Positions 45,701 through 53,656 of a DNA stretch of 64,000 nucleotides are shown one piece after another (position 1 is the first letter of the stretch; every line of letters begins with the position of its first letter). Both the position numbers and the translations under genes were made by a program. The notes under the pieces are model-generated. The model had not been told where the DNA came from, did not search any database, and saw nothing but the letters and a program-made list of their open reading frames with translations. Source of the stretch: Gemmatimonadaceae bacterium (GTDB lineage Bacteria; Gemmatimonadota; Gemmatimonadetes; Gemmatimonadales; Gemmatimonadaceae); contig JAUQWM010000063.1 of NCBI GenBank assembly GCA_030835125.1, positions 205,869 to 269,868 of the forward strand, given 5' to 3'.

Positions 45701-46452
45701 GGCCGCAGCTCGTACAGCAGGATGCCGGCAGCGACGGCGACGTTGAGCGATTCGACGATGGGCGCGATCGGCAGGGACACAATGCGGGTCGCCGACATGC
45801 GCACGGGGGCCGTCAATCCGCTGCCCTCGTTCCCGACCGCGATCGCCAGCCGCAACGGCTTCGAGGCCGGCAAGGGCTCGCCGCCGCTGTCCGCGGCCCA
45901 GAGCGGGACGTCGGCGCGGGCGAGGAAGCCGCTGGTCTCCTCCCAGGAAGCATGAAAGGCCGGATGATGGAAGTGGGCGCCCATTGCGCTACGGACGACT
46001 TTGGCGTTCCACACGTCAACGGTCCCGGGAAGAGCAATCGTGGCATCGGCACCCAGGGCGGCGGCGGTCCGGATGATGGTGCCGACGTTGCCGGGATCCT
46101 GGACTGCGTCGAGGACCAGCAGGCGCAGGACGTCGGTCACCCTGACCGTCGCCAGCGAGTGCGCCGGCACCTGCGCGATGGCCAGGACACCCTGCGGCGC
46201 GTCGGTCTCGGCGGCGCTCCGGAACTCCTTCTCGTCCACGTCCACCACGTCGATTCCGCGCTCCCGCGCCGCGAGTACGAGCGCCACGCCTCGCGGTGAG
46301 TCGATGAGCTTCGGGGCGACGAGAAGTCCGGTGATGGCGAGGGGAGAACGCAGCAGCTCTTCCACCACGCGCACGCCTTCGGCGGCGAAGAGACCTTCGC
46401 GTTCACGTGCCTTGCGGCGACGGAGGTCACGGGCGAGGGAGAGAAGGCGCAA
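45697..46452 (-). CDS. SpoU/TrmH-family RNA 2'-O-methyltransferase
   Basis: A 251-residue protein. The N-terminal substrate domain (about 1-90) begins LLSLARDLRRRKAREREG and has the RNA-binding KxxE style. The knotted SPOUT domain has LLVLDAVQDPGNVGTIIRTAAALG (motif 1), LAIAVGNEGSGL (motif 2) and IVSLPIAPIVESLNVAVAAGILLYE (motif 3). It methylates a ribose in rRNA or tRNA; the exact site is not deducible. The start is a TTG at 46452, set by homology to the family N-terminus. A GGAATCG heptad array lies upstream; the gene runs into pilD. Confidence 0.88.
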   Translation of the reverse strand: MRLLSLARDLRRRKAREREGLFAAEGVRVVEELLRSPLAITGLLVAPKLIDSPRGVALVLAARERGIDVVDVDEKEFRSAAETDAPQGVLAIAQVPAHSLATVRVTDVLRLLVLDAVQDPGNVGTIIRTAAALGADATIALPGTVDVWNAKVVRSAMGAHFHHPAFHASWEETSGFLARADVPLWAADSGGEPLPASKPLRLAIAVGNEGSGLTAPVRMSATRIVSLPIAPIVESLNVAVAAGILLYELRP

Positions 46453-46460
46453 TTCTATCG

Positions 46461-46488
46461 GGAATCGGGAATCGGGAATCAGAACTCA
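46461..46488. repeat. Heptad array of GGAATCG units
   Basis: Units GGAATCG, GGAATCG, GGAATCA and GAACTCA fill the gap between the SpoU gene start and the purine nucleoside phosphorylase stop. The phosphorylase TGA stop (46486-46488) is part of the last unit. Confidence 0.85.
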
Positions 46489-47319
46489 GACACGATGGAT
46501 GAACCCTGCCGCCAGTTGCTCGAACGCGTTGGCTGCCTTCCTCGTCACCTCGATGACTTCGGCATGGCTGATCGCCCCATCACCGAGGCCGGCCGCCTGG
46601 TTCGTTATGCAGCTCACCGCGGCGACGCGCATGCCGATCGCGCGGGCCACGATGACCTCGTGCACGGTGGACATGCCCACCGCGTCGGCGCCCAGCCGCT
46701 CCAGCATGCGTACCTCGGCGGGCGTCTCGTAGGTCGGGCCCGTGAGCCCGAAGTACACGCCCTCGCTCACGGGCACGCCGGCGGCATCGGCGGTTTCCGC
46801 CAGCAACCGCCGCAAGGCCGGATCGTACGGGTCCGACATGTCCGGAAACCTTTCGTCGCCGGCCACGACCGGTCCGGTCAACGGATTCATCCACGTGAAG
46901 TTGACGTGGTCCTTCACGATCATGAGGTCGCCAGGCCGGAGCGACCGCCGGATGCCGCCGGCCGCGTTCGAGACCAGCAGGATGCGCGCGCCGAGCGCGT
47001 GCAGGACCCGCACCGGGAACGCCGCCATCGCGGCGGAGTGCCCCTCATAGACGTGGAAGCGTCCGGCCAGCGCGACCACCGGCCTTCCGGCGAGCGTGCC
47101 GGTGATCAACCGGCCCTCGTGGCCGGGAACCGTGGGTGTCGCGAAACCCGGCAGGGCCGCGTAATCGATCGACTGCGCGCCCTCGATCCGTGCGGCAAGG
47201 CCGCCGAGTCCCGAGCCGAGGATGAGTCCCGCCACCGGCGCCGAAACCGGGATGGCGCGGCGCACCACCTCCGCGACGTCGGCTGCCATCGGGAGGCCGT
47301 CACGGGCAGGTGTCGTCAC
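46486..47319 (-). CDS. Purine nucleoside phosphorylase
   Basis: A 277-residue trimeric-type (PNP-I, inosine/guanosine) phosphorylase that splits nucleosides to base and ribose-1-phosphate. Motifs are LILGSGLGGLA near 34-44, the phosphate-binding TVPGHEGRLITG and GRFHVYEG, and LLVSNAAGGI. The purine-pocket segment EGVYFGLTGPTYETPAEVRMLERLGADAVGMSTVHE is complete. GTG 47319 overlaps the adenosine deaminase stop by 4 bp; an internal ATG at 47289 is the alternative. Its stop lies in a heptad array. Confidence 0.92.
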   Translation of the reverse strand: MTTPARDGLPMAADVAEVVRRAIPVSAPVAGLILGSGLGGLAARIEGAQSIDYAALPGFATPTVPGHEGRLITGTLAGRPVVALAGRFHVYEGHSAAMAAFPVRVLHALGARILLVSNAAGGIRRSLRPGDLMIVKDHVNFTWMNPLTGPVVAGDERFPDMSDPYDPALRRLLAETADAAGVPVSEGVYFGLTGPTYETPAEVRMLERLGADAVGMSTVHEVIVARAIGMRVAAVSCITNQAAGLGDGAISHAEVIEVTRKAANAFEQLAAGFIHRV

Positions 47320-48359
47320 GACGCCGACCCCCGGAGGGTCTCGATGGCCGCGCGGGCGCGCGCAACGAGGGCCTCGCGCTCGGCCCACGGAAGGAACGCG
47401 CTCTCGAACCCGTTCAGGGCGATGCGCGCCAGGTCGTCGAAGGAAAATCCGAGCCGGCGCGCGGCGACTTCGTACTCGTCCACCAGGGTGACCCCGCTCA
47501 TGAGGCGGTTGTCGGTGTTCAGCACGACGTTCAGGCCGCGGCGCAGGTACTCGGGCAGCGGATGGTCCTCGATGGATGCGGTGGCGCGCGTCTGGACGTT
47601 ACTCGTCAGGCAGACCTCGACCGCGATGCGGCGATCGTTGACGTACCCGGTCAGTGCCGGATCCTCGATGAGGCGCGTGCCGTGACCGATCCTGGTGGCA
47701 CAGCACCCGTGGATCGCGTCGTGAACCGACGACGCGCCGTCGCCCTCGCCGGCGTGGCACGTGCACGGCAGGTTGTTGGCCCGTGCGTGGTGGAAGGCAC
47801 CGGCGTGCCGCGAAGCCGGGTTGCCGTGCTCTGCCCCGGCGAGGTCGAAGCCGACGACCCCCCGGCCCTGGAAGTCCACCGCCAGCATGGCCAGGTCGAG
47901 CGACGCAACGGGCGACTGGGTGCGCAGCGCACAGACCAGCACCCGGGACACGATGCCATGCTCCCGCTCGGCGCGCTGCAGGCCCTTGACGGCCGACTCG
48001 ATTGCCGCGGCCGCCGACAGGCGTCCCCGGGTGTTGAGGTTGGGCGCGAATCGCACCTCGAGGTACCACACCCCCTCACGGGCCGCGTCCTCGGCGAGTT
48101 CGTACGCGATGCGCTCGAGCGCGTCGGCGGTCTGCATCACCGACAGGGTCGTCTCGAAGCGCAGCAGGTAGTCCTCGAGGCGGACCGCGTCGCGGACGAC
48201 CATGAAGTCCCGCAGCGCTTCGACATCGTCGCGGGGCATGGCGATGCCGTACTCGCGCCCGAGTTCGAGGAGGGTGGCGGGCCTGACCGAACCGTCCAGG
48301 TGGCAGTGCAACTCGGCTTTCGGGAGTCGCTCCAGGAGGGAGCGGGTGACGAGCGTCAT
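47316..48359 (-). CDS. add: Adenosine deaminase
   Basis: A 347-residue zinc hydrolase converting adenosine to inosine. Zinc and catalytic residues are seen in LPKAELHCHLDGSVR (about 12-26), HAGEGDGASSVHDAI (the catalytic Glu and metal His region), RIGHGTRL and VCLTSNVQT, with LNTDNRLMSG as the final Asp motif. ATG 48359 overlaps the preceding small gene by 4 bp. It supplies inosine for the phosphorylase downstream. Confidence 0.93.
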   Translation of the reverse strand: MTLVTRSLLERLPKAELHCHLDGSVRPATLLELGREYGIAMPRDDVEALRDFMVVRDAVRLEDYLLRFETTLSVMQTADALERIAYELAEDAAREGVWYLEVRFAPNLNTRGRLSAAAAIESAVKGLQRAEREHGIVSRVLVCALRTQSPVASLDLAMLAVDFQGRGVVGFDLAGAEHGNPASRHAGAFHHARANNLPCTCHAGEGDGASSVHDAIHGCCATRIGHGTRLIEDPALTGYVNDRRIAVEVCLTSNVQTRATASIEDHPLPEYLRRGLNVVLNTDNRLMSGVTLVDEYEVAARRLGFSFDDLARIALNGFESAFLPWAEREALVARARAAIETLRGSAS

Positions 48360-48589
48360 GCGTCGGTCGTGCCGCGACGGCGGCCGGAGATGATGCGGAC
48401 GATGGCACCGGTGGACAGCGGCGCGTCCGGCTCCAGCGGCAGCCCGCGACTGTCGGTCAGTGCGCGGTCGCCTGACGACACCTGGTCGGCCACGGCGGCA
48501 TCCCACACCCGGACGGCGTCGATCGCCGTCGCGCCGGCGGGCACGTCGACGCCGCGGCCGTTGACGTAGGCCCGGATCGCGTCGGTCAT
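48356..48589 (-). CDS. Small ThiS/MoaD-like (beta-grasp) protein in the nucleoside operon
   Basis: A 77-residue protein. The pattern RAYVNGRGVDVPAGATAIDAVRVWD, then DRALTDSRGLPLEPDAPLSTGAIVRIISG resembles the strand-helix-strand layout of beta-grasp (ThiS, MoaD, TGS) domains. The C-terminus ends in RRRGTTDA and lacks the Gly-Gly tail that carries sulfur, so it is probably not an activated sulfur carrier. It overlaps both neighbours by 4 bp (ATGA twice), so it is translated as part of the 5'-nucleotidase/adenosine deaminase operon. A regulatory or binding role is possible; no function is known to me. Confidence 0.72.
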   Translation of the reverse strand: MTDAIRAYVNGRGVDVPAGATAIDAVRVWDAAVADQVSSGDRALTDSRGLPLEPDAPLSTGAIVRIISGRRRGTTDA

Positions 48590-50127
48590 GGCGTGCGGAG
48601 CACGAGGCGCAGGTCGCGCGGTGCCCGGATGGGCGTCGTCGCCCGGAGGATGTACTCCGTGAGCGCGTCGATGTCGACGATGCCGAGTTCCTCGACGCGC
48701 AGGATGCCCTCGGTGACCTTCAGTCCGTCGCCCCCGGCATGAAGGAAGTCGCTGTACACGAAGCGATAGGTGCCGTCGTCGGCGAGGGCCCGGCCATCGG
48801 ACATACGCACACTGACCACCCGGTTCCCGACGGCCCGGGTCGAGTCCCACGTGACGACCACGCCGCTCAGGCGGGCCACGATCGATCGCTGGCCGACCGC
48901 CGTCTCGAGCCAGGCGCGGACGCCGGCGCCGGTGAGCGTCAGGCGGACGAGCATGTTGGCGAACGGGGCGACCTCGAACAGCTCGCCGTAGGTGACGGTG
49001 CCGCTGTCGAGTCCTGCGCGCACGCCACCGCGATTCATGACCCCGATGTCCCCGGTCCCGGCCGCGCGAAAGGCATCGGCCATGAAGTTGCCCAGCCCGA
49101 GGTCCGCCAGGGGTTCGCCGAGGGTGGCAATCGGGCGGTTCACCACGGCTTGCAGGGGCTCGCTCACGGCGCGCACGAGCGAATCGGTGGCCGGGTGCGG
49201 GGCGACCTGCCCGGGGAGGACGTCCCGGAGCGCGACCACCGGGGCGCCGCCGGACAGGGGCACGTCGAGCACGCCTAACGCGGATCCGTGCGACCGGGCC
49301 TGGACGATCGGGATGCCGTTGACGACGGTGGCGACGGGCGAGTGGGTGTGGCCGCTGACGATGGCGTCCACGCCCCCGGTGATGCCACGCGCCAGGTCGA
49401 TGACCTCCCCCTCGCAGGTGGCGACGGGCTGCGTCCCACAGAAGGCGCCGGCGTGGGCGACCACGACGACCGCCTGGGCCCCGCGGGCACGCAGCGCCTT
49501 CGCCCGCGCGTTCACCACCGGGATGGGATCGACGAACCGGAGATCGGCGACGTTCGAGGGCCGGGTGGTCGTGGGCGTGGCGACGGTCGCGATCCCGATG
49601 ATCCCGACGCGGACCCGGCCGGCGGTGACGAGGGTGTCGTCGGGGATCCAGGGAATGTCGTTCCCCCAGGCGTCCGTGACGTTCGCGCCGAGGATGGGGT
49701 ACCGCGCCTCCCGCATCCGGGCGCGGAGCGTGTCCTGCCCCCAGTCGAACTCGTGGTTGCCTAACGCCGCAGCCGCGCGGCCGAGCCGGTTGAAGAGGGT
49801 CACGACCGGGCGGCCGAACGCGAGGTTCGAGGCCGGCGTGCCCTGGAACTCATCGCCCCCGTCGAGCAGGATGGTCGCGCACGCCGGCGCCGGGCACTCG
49901 GCGCGGGCTCGCTCGATCTCGGCGGCCAGGGTGGCGGCGCCACCCCGGAGCACGCCGCGCGAATCCCGGCGCGGCTCGAGCGTCCCGTGGAAGTCGTTGG
50001 TCGCCAGGATGCGGAGCCAGCGCCCCGACGAGAGGTGCGGGCTGGCGGAGGCGGGGATGGGCGCGGCCGAGGGCGCCGGGGAGCCGGCGCAGGCGGTCAC
50101 GAGAAGGAAAAGCAGGGATCGGGTCAT
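48586..50127 (-). CDS. Secreted UshA-type 5'-nucleotidase/metallophosphatase lipoprotein
   Basis: A 513-residue protein with a lipobox (LLVTACAG). The metallophosphatase domain shows ATNDFHGTLEP, LLDGGDEFQG, AALGNHEFDWG, VVVAHAG and the SGHTHSP site; the C-terminal nucleotidase domain (MADAFRAAGTGDIGVMNRGGVRAG, TYGELFEVAPFANML) binds the nucleoside. It dephosphorylates extracytoplasmic nucleotides to nucleosides. In this operon it feeds adenosine deaminase and the phosphorylase. ATG 50127 is set by the signal peptide; the upstream frame reads through repeats. Two TTA codons sit in CGTTAGGC (49273-49280 and 49759-49766). Confidence 0.9.
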   Translation of the reverse strand: MTRSLLFLLVTACAGSPAPSAAPIPASASPHLSSGRWLRILATNDFHGTLEPRRDSRGVLRGGAATLAAEIERARAECPAPACATILLDGGDEFQGTPASNLAFGRPVVTLFNRLGRAAAALGNHEFDWGQDTLRARMREARYPILGANVTDAWGNDIPWIPDDTLVTAGRVRVGIIGIATVATPTTTRPSNVADLRFVDPIPVVNARAKALRARGAQAVVVVAHAGAFCGTQPVATCEGEVIDLARGITGGVDAIVSGHTHSPVATVVNGIPIVQARSHGSALGVLDVPLSGGAPVVALRDVLPGQVAPHPATDSLVRAVSEPLQAVVNRPIATLGEPLADLGLGNFMADAFRAAGTGDIGVMNRGGVRAGLDSGTVTYGELFEVAPFANMLVRLTLTGAGVRAWLETAVGQRSIVARLSGVVVTWDSTRAVGNRVVSVRMSDGRALADDGTYRFVYSDFLHAGGDGLKVTEGILRVEELGIVDIDALTEYILRATTPIRAPRDLRLVLRTP

Positions 50128-50128
50128 G

Positions 50129-50290
50129 CTGCGTGCTGATGGCTGCGTGCTGCTGCTGCGCCTGCGTGCTTGGGCTGGGGGCTGGAGCTGGGGCTGGGGC
50201 TGGGGCTGGGGCTGGATCTGCGGCTTGGGCTGGAGCTGGGGCCTCCGACCTCCAACCTCCAACCTCCGACCTCAGTCCTCAGTCCTCACC
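50129..50290. repeat. Compound repeat: GCTGCGT heptads, GGGGCT hexads, CCTCCAA heptads
   Basis: Four GCTGCGT-type units (50129-50156) precede a run of GGGGCT/GGAGCT hexads (about 50173-50240), then seven CCTCCGA/CCTCCAA/CCTCAGT heptads (50242-50290). The G-runs could form a G-quadruplex on the plus strand. The following 50291-50485 stretch shows no clear gene; a TACAAT box at 50399-50404 might be a weak -10 element for the downstream kinase. Confidence 0.88.
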
Positions 50291-50485
50291 TGCTTCATTC
50301 TACTCCCCCCCAGTATCCCGGGCGAGCGGGGAAAGTCTTGATTGACTGGCTCTTGCGCCTCGCCGAGCTTCAACGCAGTCGCCCGCGAACGCCCCTCGAT
50401 ACAATACCGTGACAGCCCCCGCGCTTTCCTTTGTAACAGGCCCTGCGCATCCTCCCCTGCGACTGAACGTCATCAGGACCGCCGC

Positions 50486-51112
50486 GTGAAGCCGCTGGTC
50501 ATCGGCATCGCGGGTGGCACCGGATCAGGGAAGACCACCGTCGCCAGGAAGATCGCCGAAGCGCTGCCCGAGGCCTCGGTCGCCTTCCTCGACATGGACG
50601 GGTACTACCGCAACTACGCCCATCTCCCGATGGACGAGCGGCGGCGGGTCAACTGGGATCATCCCGATGCGTTCGATCTTGACCTGTTCGTATCGCACCT
50701 GGCACAGCTGGCGCGGGGCGAGCCGGTCGACAAGCCCTTGTACGACTTCGCGACCCACGTGCGGAGCCCGCACACCGAGCGCATCACGTCAGCCGACGTG
50801 ATCGTGGTGGACGGCATCCTCCTCTTCGCGGATGAGCGGATACGGGGCCTGTGTGACGTGAAGGTGTTCGTCGACGCGGATGCGGACATCAGGCTGGTGC
50901 GACGCATCCAGCGGGACATGTCCGAGCGCGCCCGGCCACTGGAGGAGATCCTGGAGCAGTACCTGACCACGGTGCGACCCATGCACCAGCAGTTCGTCGA
51001 ACCCGGCAAGCGCTACGCCGACATTATCCTGCCCCGCGGCGGCCAGAACGCCGTCGCCATCGAGATGATCCTCACCACGATCCAGCGCCGGCTCGACGCG
51101 CGACGCGCCTGA
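50486..51112 (+). CDS. udk: Uridine kinase
   Basis: A 208-residue P-loop kinase that phosphorylates uridine and cytidine. The Walker A motif GGTGSGKTT is at about 10-18. The FLDMDGYYRN, NWDHPDAFDLDLF, PLYDFATHVR and DVIVVDGILLFAD signatures are complete. GTG 50486 is chosen because the upstream frame is not conserved; a weak AGGA lies before it. Its stop shares a base with the phoB start (TGATG), so udk and phoBR form one transcription unit. Confidence 0.95.
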   Translation: MKPLVIGIAGGTGSGKTTVARKIAEALPEASVAFLDMDGYYRNYAHLPMDERRRVNWDHPDAFDLDLFVSHLAQLARGEPVDKPLYDFATHVRSPHTERITSADVIVVDGILLFADERIRGLCDVKVFVDADADIRLVRRIQRDMSERARPLEEILEQYLTTVRPMHQQFVEPGKRYADIILPRGGQNAVAIEMILTTIQRRLDARRA

Positions 51113-51831
51113 TGGACGCCGCCACCAACGGGGCCGAGCGCATCCTCGTCGTCGACGACGAGCCGGACATCGTCGCGCTGGTCGTCTACCACCTCGCCAA
51201 GGCCGGCTTCAAGATCTCGACGGCGTCGAACGGCGGTGACGCGCTCCGGATCGCGCAGCAGGACCGCCCCGCCCTGATCGTCCTCGACCTGATGCTGCCC
51301 GGCATGTCCGGCCTCGAGGTGCTCGACCAGTTGCGCGCCGACGAGTCGACCCGCGACATCGCCGTCCTGATGCTCACGGCGCGCCGCGAGGAGGCCGACC
51401 GCATCAAGGGACTCTCGTCAGGCGCCGACGACTACCTCACCAAGCCGTTCTCCCCGCAGGAACTGGTGCTCAGGGTCCGCAACATCCTGCGCCGCATCGC
51501 GCAGGCGCAAGCCGGCGTCCCGGACGTCATGAAGGTCGGACCCGTCCTCATCGACCGGTCGGCGCACCGCGTGACCGTGGACGGCGTGGAACTGGACCTC
51601 ACCCCGACCGAATTCAAGCTGCTGATGACGCTGGCCGAGCGGCGCGGCCGGGTCCAGAGTCGCCGTCACCTGCTCGAGACCGTCTGGGATGCGGCGCCGG
51701 ACATCCAGACGCGCACCGTGGACATGCACGTCCAGCGCCTCCGCACTAAGCTTGGGGCGGCGGGAGACATGATCGAGACCGTCCGCGGATTCGGATACCG
51801 CCTGCGAGCCGCCCAGTCACGGAGCGCTTGA
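51112..51831 (+). CDS. phoB: Phosphate regulon response regulator PhoB
   Basis: A 239-residue OmpR-family regulator. The receiver has the phospho-acceptor Asp59 in VLDLMLPG, acidic DDE at 15-17 and Lys111 in TKPF. The winged-helix DNA-binding domain begins near 133 and includes VELDLTPTEFKLLMTLAERRGRVQSRRHLLETVW and the recognition helix TRTVDMHVQRLRTKLG. The pst operon and a phoR partner are downstream, which supports the PhoB call. It should bind direct-repeat Pho boxes, candidates for which occur at 53577, 56525 and 59032. Confidence 0.93.
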   Translation: MDAATNGAERILVVDDEPDIVALVVYHLAKAGFKISTASNGGDALRIAQQDRPALIVLDLMLPGMSGLEVLDQLRADESTRDIAVLMLTARREEADRIKGLSSGADDYLTKPFSPQELVLRVRNILRRIAQAQAGVPDVMKVGPVLIDRSAHRVTVDGVELDLTPTEFKLLMTLAERRGRVQSRRHLLETVWDAAPDIQTRTVDMHVQRLRTKLGAAGDMIETVRGFGYRLRAAQSRSA

Positions 51832-53537
51832 CCCTCACCCAACGCCTGATCGTCGGGTCCCTGCTCGTCTGCGGCGTGTTTGCGGTCCTGACGGTGGGAA
51901 GCCTGGACCGGCGGTTGCGGAACCGCCTTCGTGAGTCGGCGGCGAGCGAGTTGCTCCGCGAGGCGAGGCTGATCGGCGCCCAATGGCGCCCGGGGCTCGA
52001 CGCCGACTCCCTCGCCGATGCAGCGGGTGCCGCCCTGGCGCACCGTGTCACACTCATCACGCCCGACGGCGTGGTGCGCGGCGATTCCGAGTTCGACGAA
52101 CCGGCGCTCGGTCGACTCGAGAACCACGCCACGCGGCCCGAGGTGGGAGCCGCCCTGCACTCGGACACCGGCACCTCGACCCGCAGCAGTCCATCGGCCG
52201 GCGACGAGGAACTGTACGCGGCGGTGCGGATCCCGATGGGGATCGCGCGAGTGTCGGTCCCCACGGGGGTGCAGGAGGCCATCGTCGACCGAGTCCAGCG
52301 CGACGTGCTCCTGGTCGCGTCAGGCGCGACGCTGTTCGCCCTGCTCCTGGCCGTGGTGTTCGCGCGATCGGTGACCCGTCCGGTGGCCGAGTTGCGCGAC
52401 GATGCCAAGGCCATCGCGGCGGGCGACCTGGGTCGGCGGCCCTCGCTCAACGTGGGCGGGGAAGTCGGGGAGCTGGCGGGCGCATTCTATCAGTTGGCGG
52501 AGCAACTGAGCACCCGCCTGCGCGCCCTCGAAGCCGACGATGCATTGCTCCGGGCGCTGATGGACGCGCTGAATGAGGGTGCGGTCGCGTTCGATGCCCG
52601 GCAGCAGGTCGTCCACGTCAATGCCCGGGCCCGGCAGCTCCTGGGCCTCAAGGAGGACGTGCCGTTTCCGGTCGACCACCTGCCGCGCGATCGCGCACTC
52701 CGCGGCGCGATTTCGGCCGCCATCGCCGGCGAGGCGGTCGACGGACAGGAAGTCCGGATCGGCGAGAGAATCGTCACGCTGACGGCCCGTCCGCTGGTGT
52801 CGGGCGGCGCGGTGGTCGCCCTGTTCGACCTGACGCCGATCCGCAGGCTGGAAACCGTGCGGAGCGACTTCGTCGCCAACGTGTCGCACGAGCTGAAGAC
52901 GCCGCTGACCGTCGTCGGCGGGTTCGCCGAGACCCTCGCCGATGAGTCGCTGGATGCGGCCACGAGGCGCCAGTTCACCTCCGCGATCCTGGCGAACACA
53001 CAGCGGATGCAGCGGATCGTGGACGACCTGCTCGACCTGTCGCGCATCGAATCGGGTGGCTGGACGCCAAAGACCGTCCCGGTGGACGTTCGAACCCTCG
53101 CGCAGGAAGTGCTCGGGACCGCGCGCGACCGGACCCGGAAGCCGGGAGTCGCGTTGCGGGTAGACGTCAACGCCGCCGTATCGACGGTCGAAGCCGATCC
53201 CACCGCGCTTCGCCAGGTGCTGTCGAACCTCGTCGACAATGCGATTCGCCACACCAGTGAAGGTGAGGTCGTGGTCGAGGCGCAACCGCGCAGCGGCGGC
53301 GTCACCATCAGCGTGCGCGACACGGGCGCCGGGATCCGGCCCGAGCACCTCGCCCGGATCTTCGAGCGCTTCTATCGGGTCGACACGGCCCGGTCACGCG
53401 ACGAGGGCGGCACGGGCCTCGGCCTGGCCATCGTCAAGCACCTCGTCGAGGCGCACGACGGGCATGTCAGCGCCACGAGCGAGCCGGGTCGCGGCACGAC
53501 CATCGAGACCTGGTTCCCGGTCGCCGGCAGTCGGTAG
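51828..53537 (+). CDS. phoR: Phosphate regulon sensor histidine kinase PhoR
   Basis: A 569-residue membrane histidine kinase. An N-terminal transmembrane segment (about 6-25), an extracytoplasmic region to about 155 and a second helix (LLVASGATLFALLLAVVFA) are followed by a HAMP linker and a PAS-like domain (about 245-335). The HisKA site is His354 in NVSHELKTPLTVVGG. The ATPase has N, G1 and G2 boxes (NLVDNAIRHT, DTGAGI, GTGLGLAIVK). The TTG start overlaps the phoB stop (TTGA). It autophosphorylates and transfers phosphate to PhoB. Confidence 0.92.
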   Translation: MTLTQRLIVGSLLVCGVFAVLTVGSLDRRLRNRLRESAASELLREARLIGAQWRPGLDADSLADAAGAALAHRVTLITPDGVVRGDSEFDEPALGRLENHATRPEVGAALHSDTGTSTRSSPSAGDEELYAAVRIPMGIARVSVPTGVQEAIVDRVQRDVLLVASGATLFALLLAVVFARSVTRPVAELRDDAKAIAAGDLGRRPSLNVGGEVGELAGAFYQLAEQLSTRLRALEADDALLRALMDALNEGAVAFDARQQVVHVNARARQLLGLKEDVPFPVDHLPRDRALRGAISAAIAGEAVDGQEVRIGERIVTLTARPLVSGGAVVALFDLTPIRRLETVRSDFVANVSHELKTPLTVVGGFAETLADESLDAATRRQFTSAILANTQRMQRIVDDLLDLSRIESGGWTPKTVPVDVRTLAQEVLGTARDRTRKPGVALRVDVNAAVSTVEADPTALRQVLSNLVDNAIRHTSEGEVVVEAQPRSGGVTISVRDTGAGIRPEHLARIFERFYRVDTARSRDEGGTGLGLAIVKHLVEAHDGHVSATSEPGRGTTIETWFPVAGSR

Positions 53538-53576
53538 GGATCGGCGGGCCGGCGCGAGGCGCCCGCAGCCCGGGGC

Positions 53577-53605
53577 CGTGACCGAATCGTTGCACTTCCG
53601 TGGGA
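53577..53605 (+). promoter_or_regulatory. Candidate Pho box upstream of the TonB receptor
   Basis: Three heptamers CGTGACC (53577), CGTTGCA (53588) and CGTGGGA (53599) are spaced exactly 11 bp. This matches the 7+4 direct-repeat geometry of PhoB sites. It lies about 55 bp upstream of the receptor start. Confidence 0.5.
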
Positions 53606-53656
53606 ATCCCGAGACCGGTTCGAGGCATTCTGCCTCATCCACTCACCCGTGTCTCA

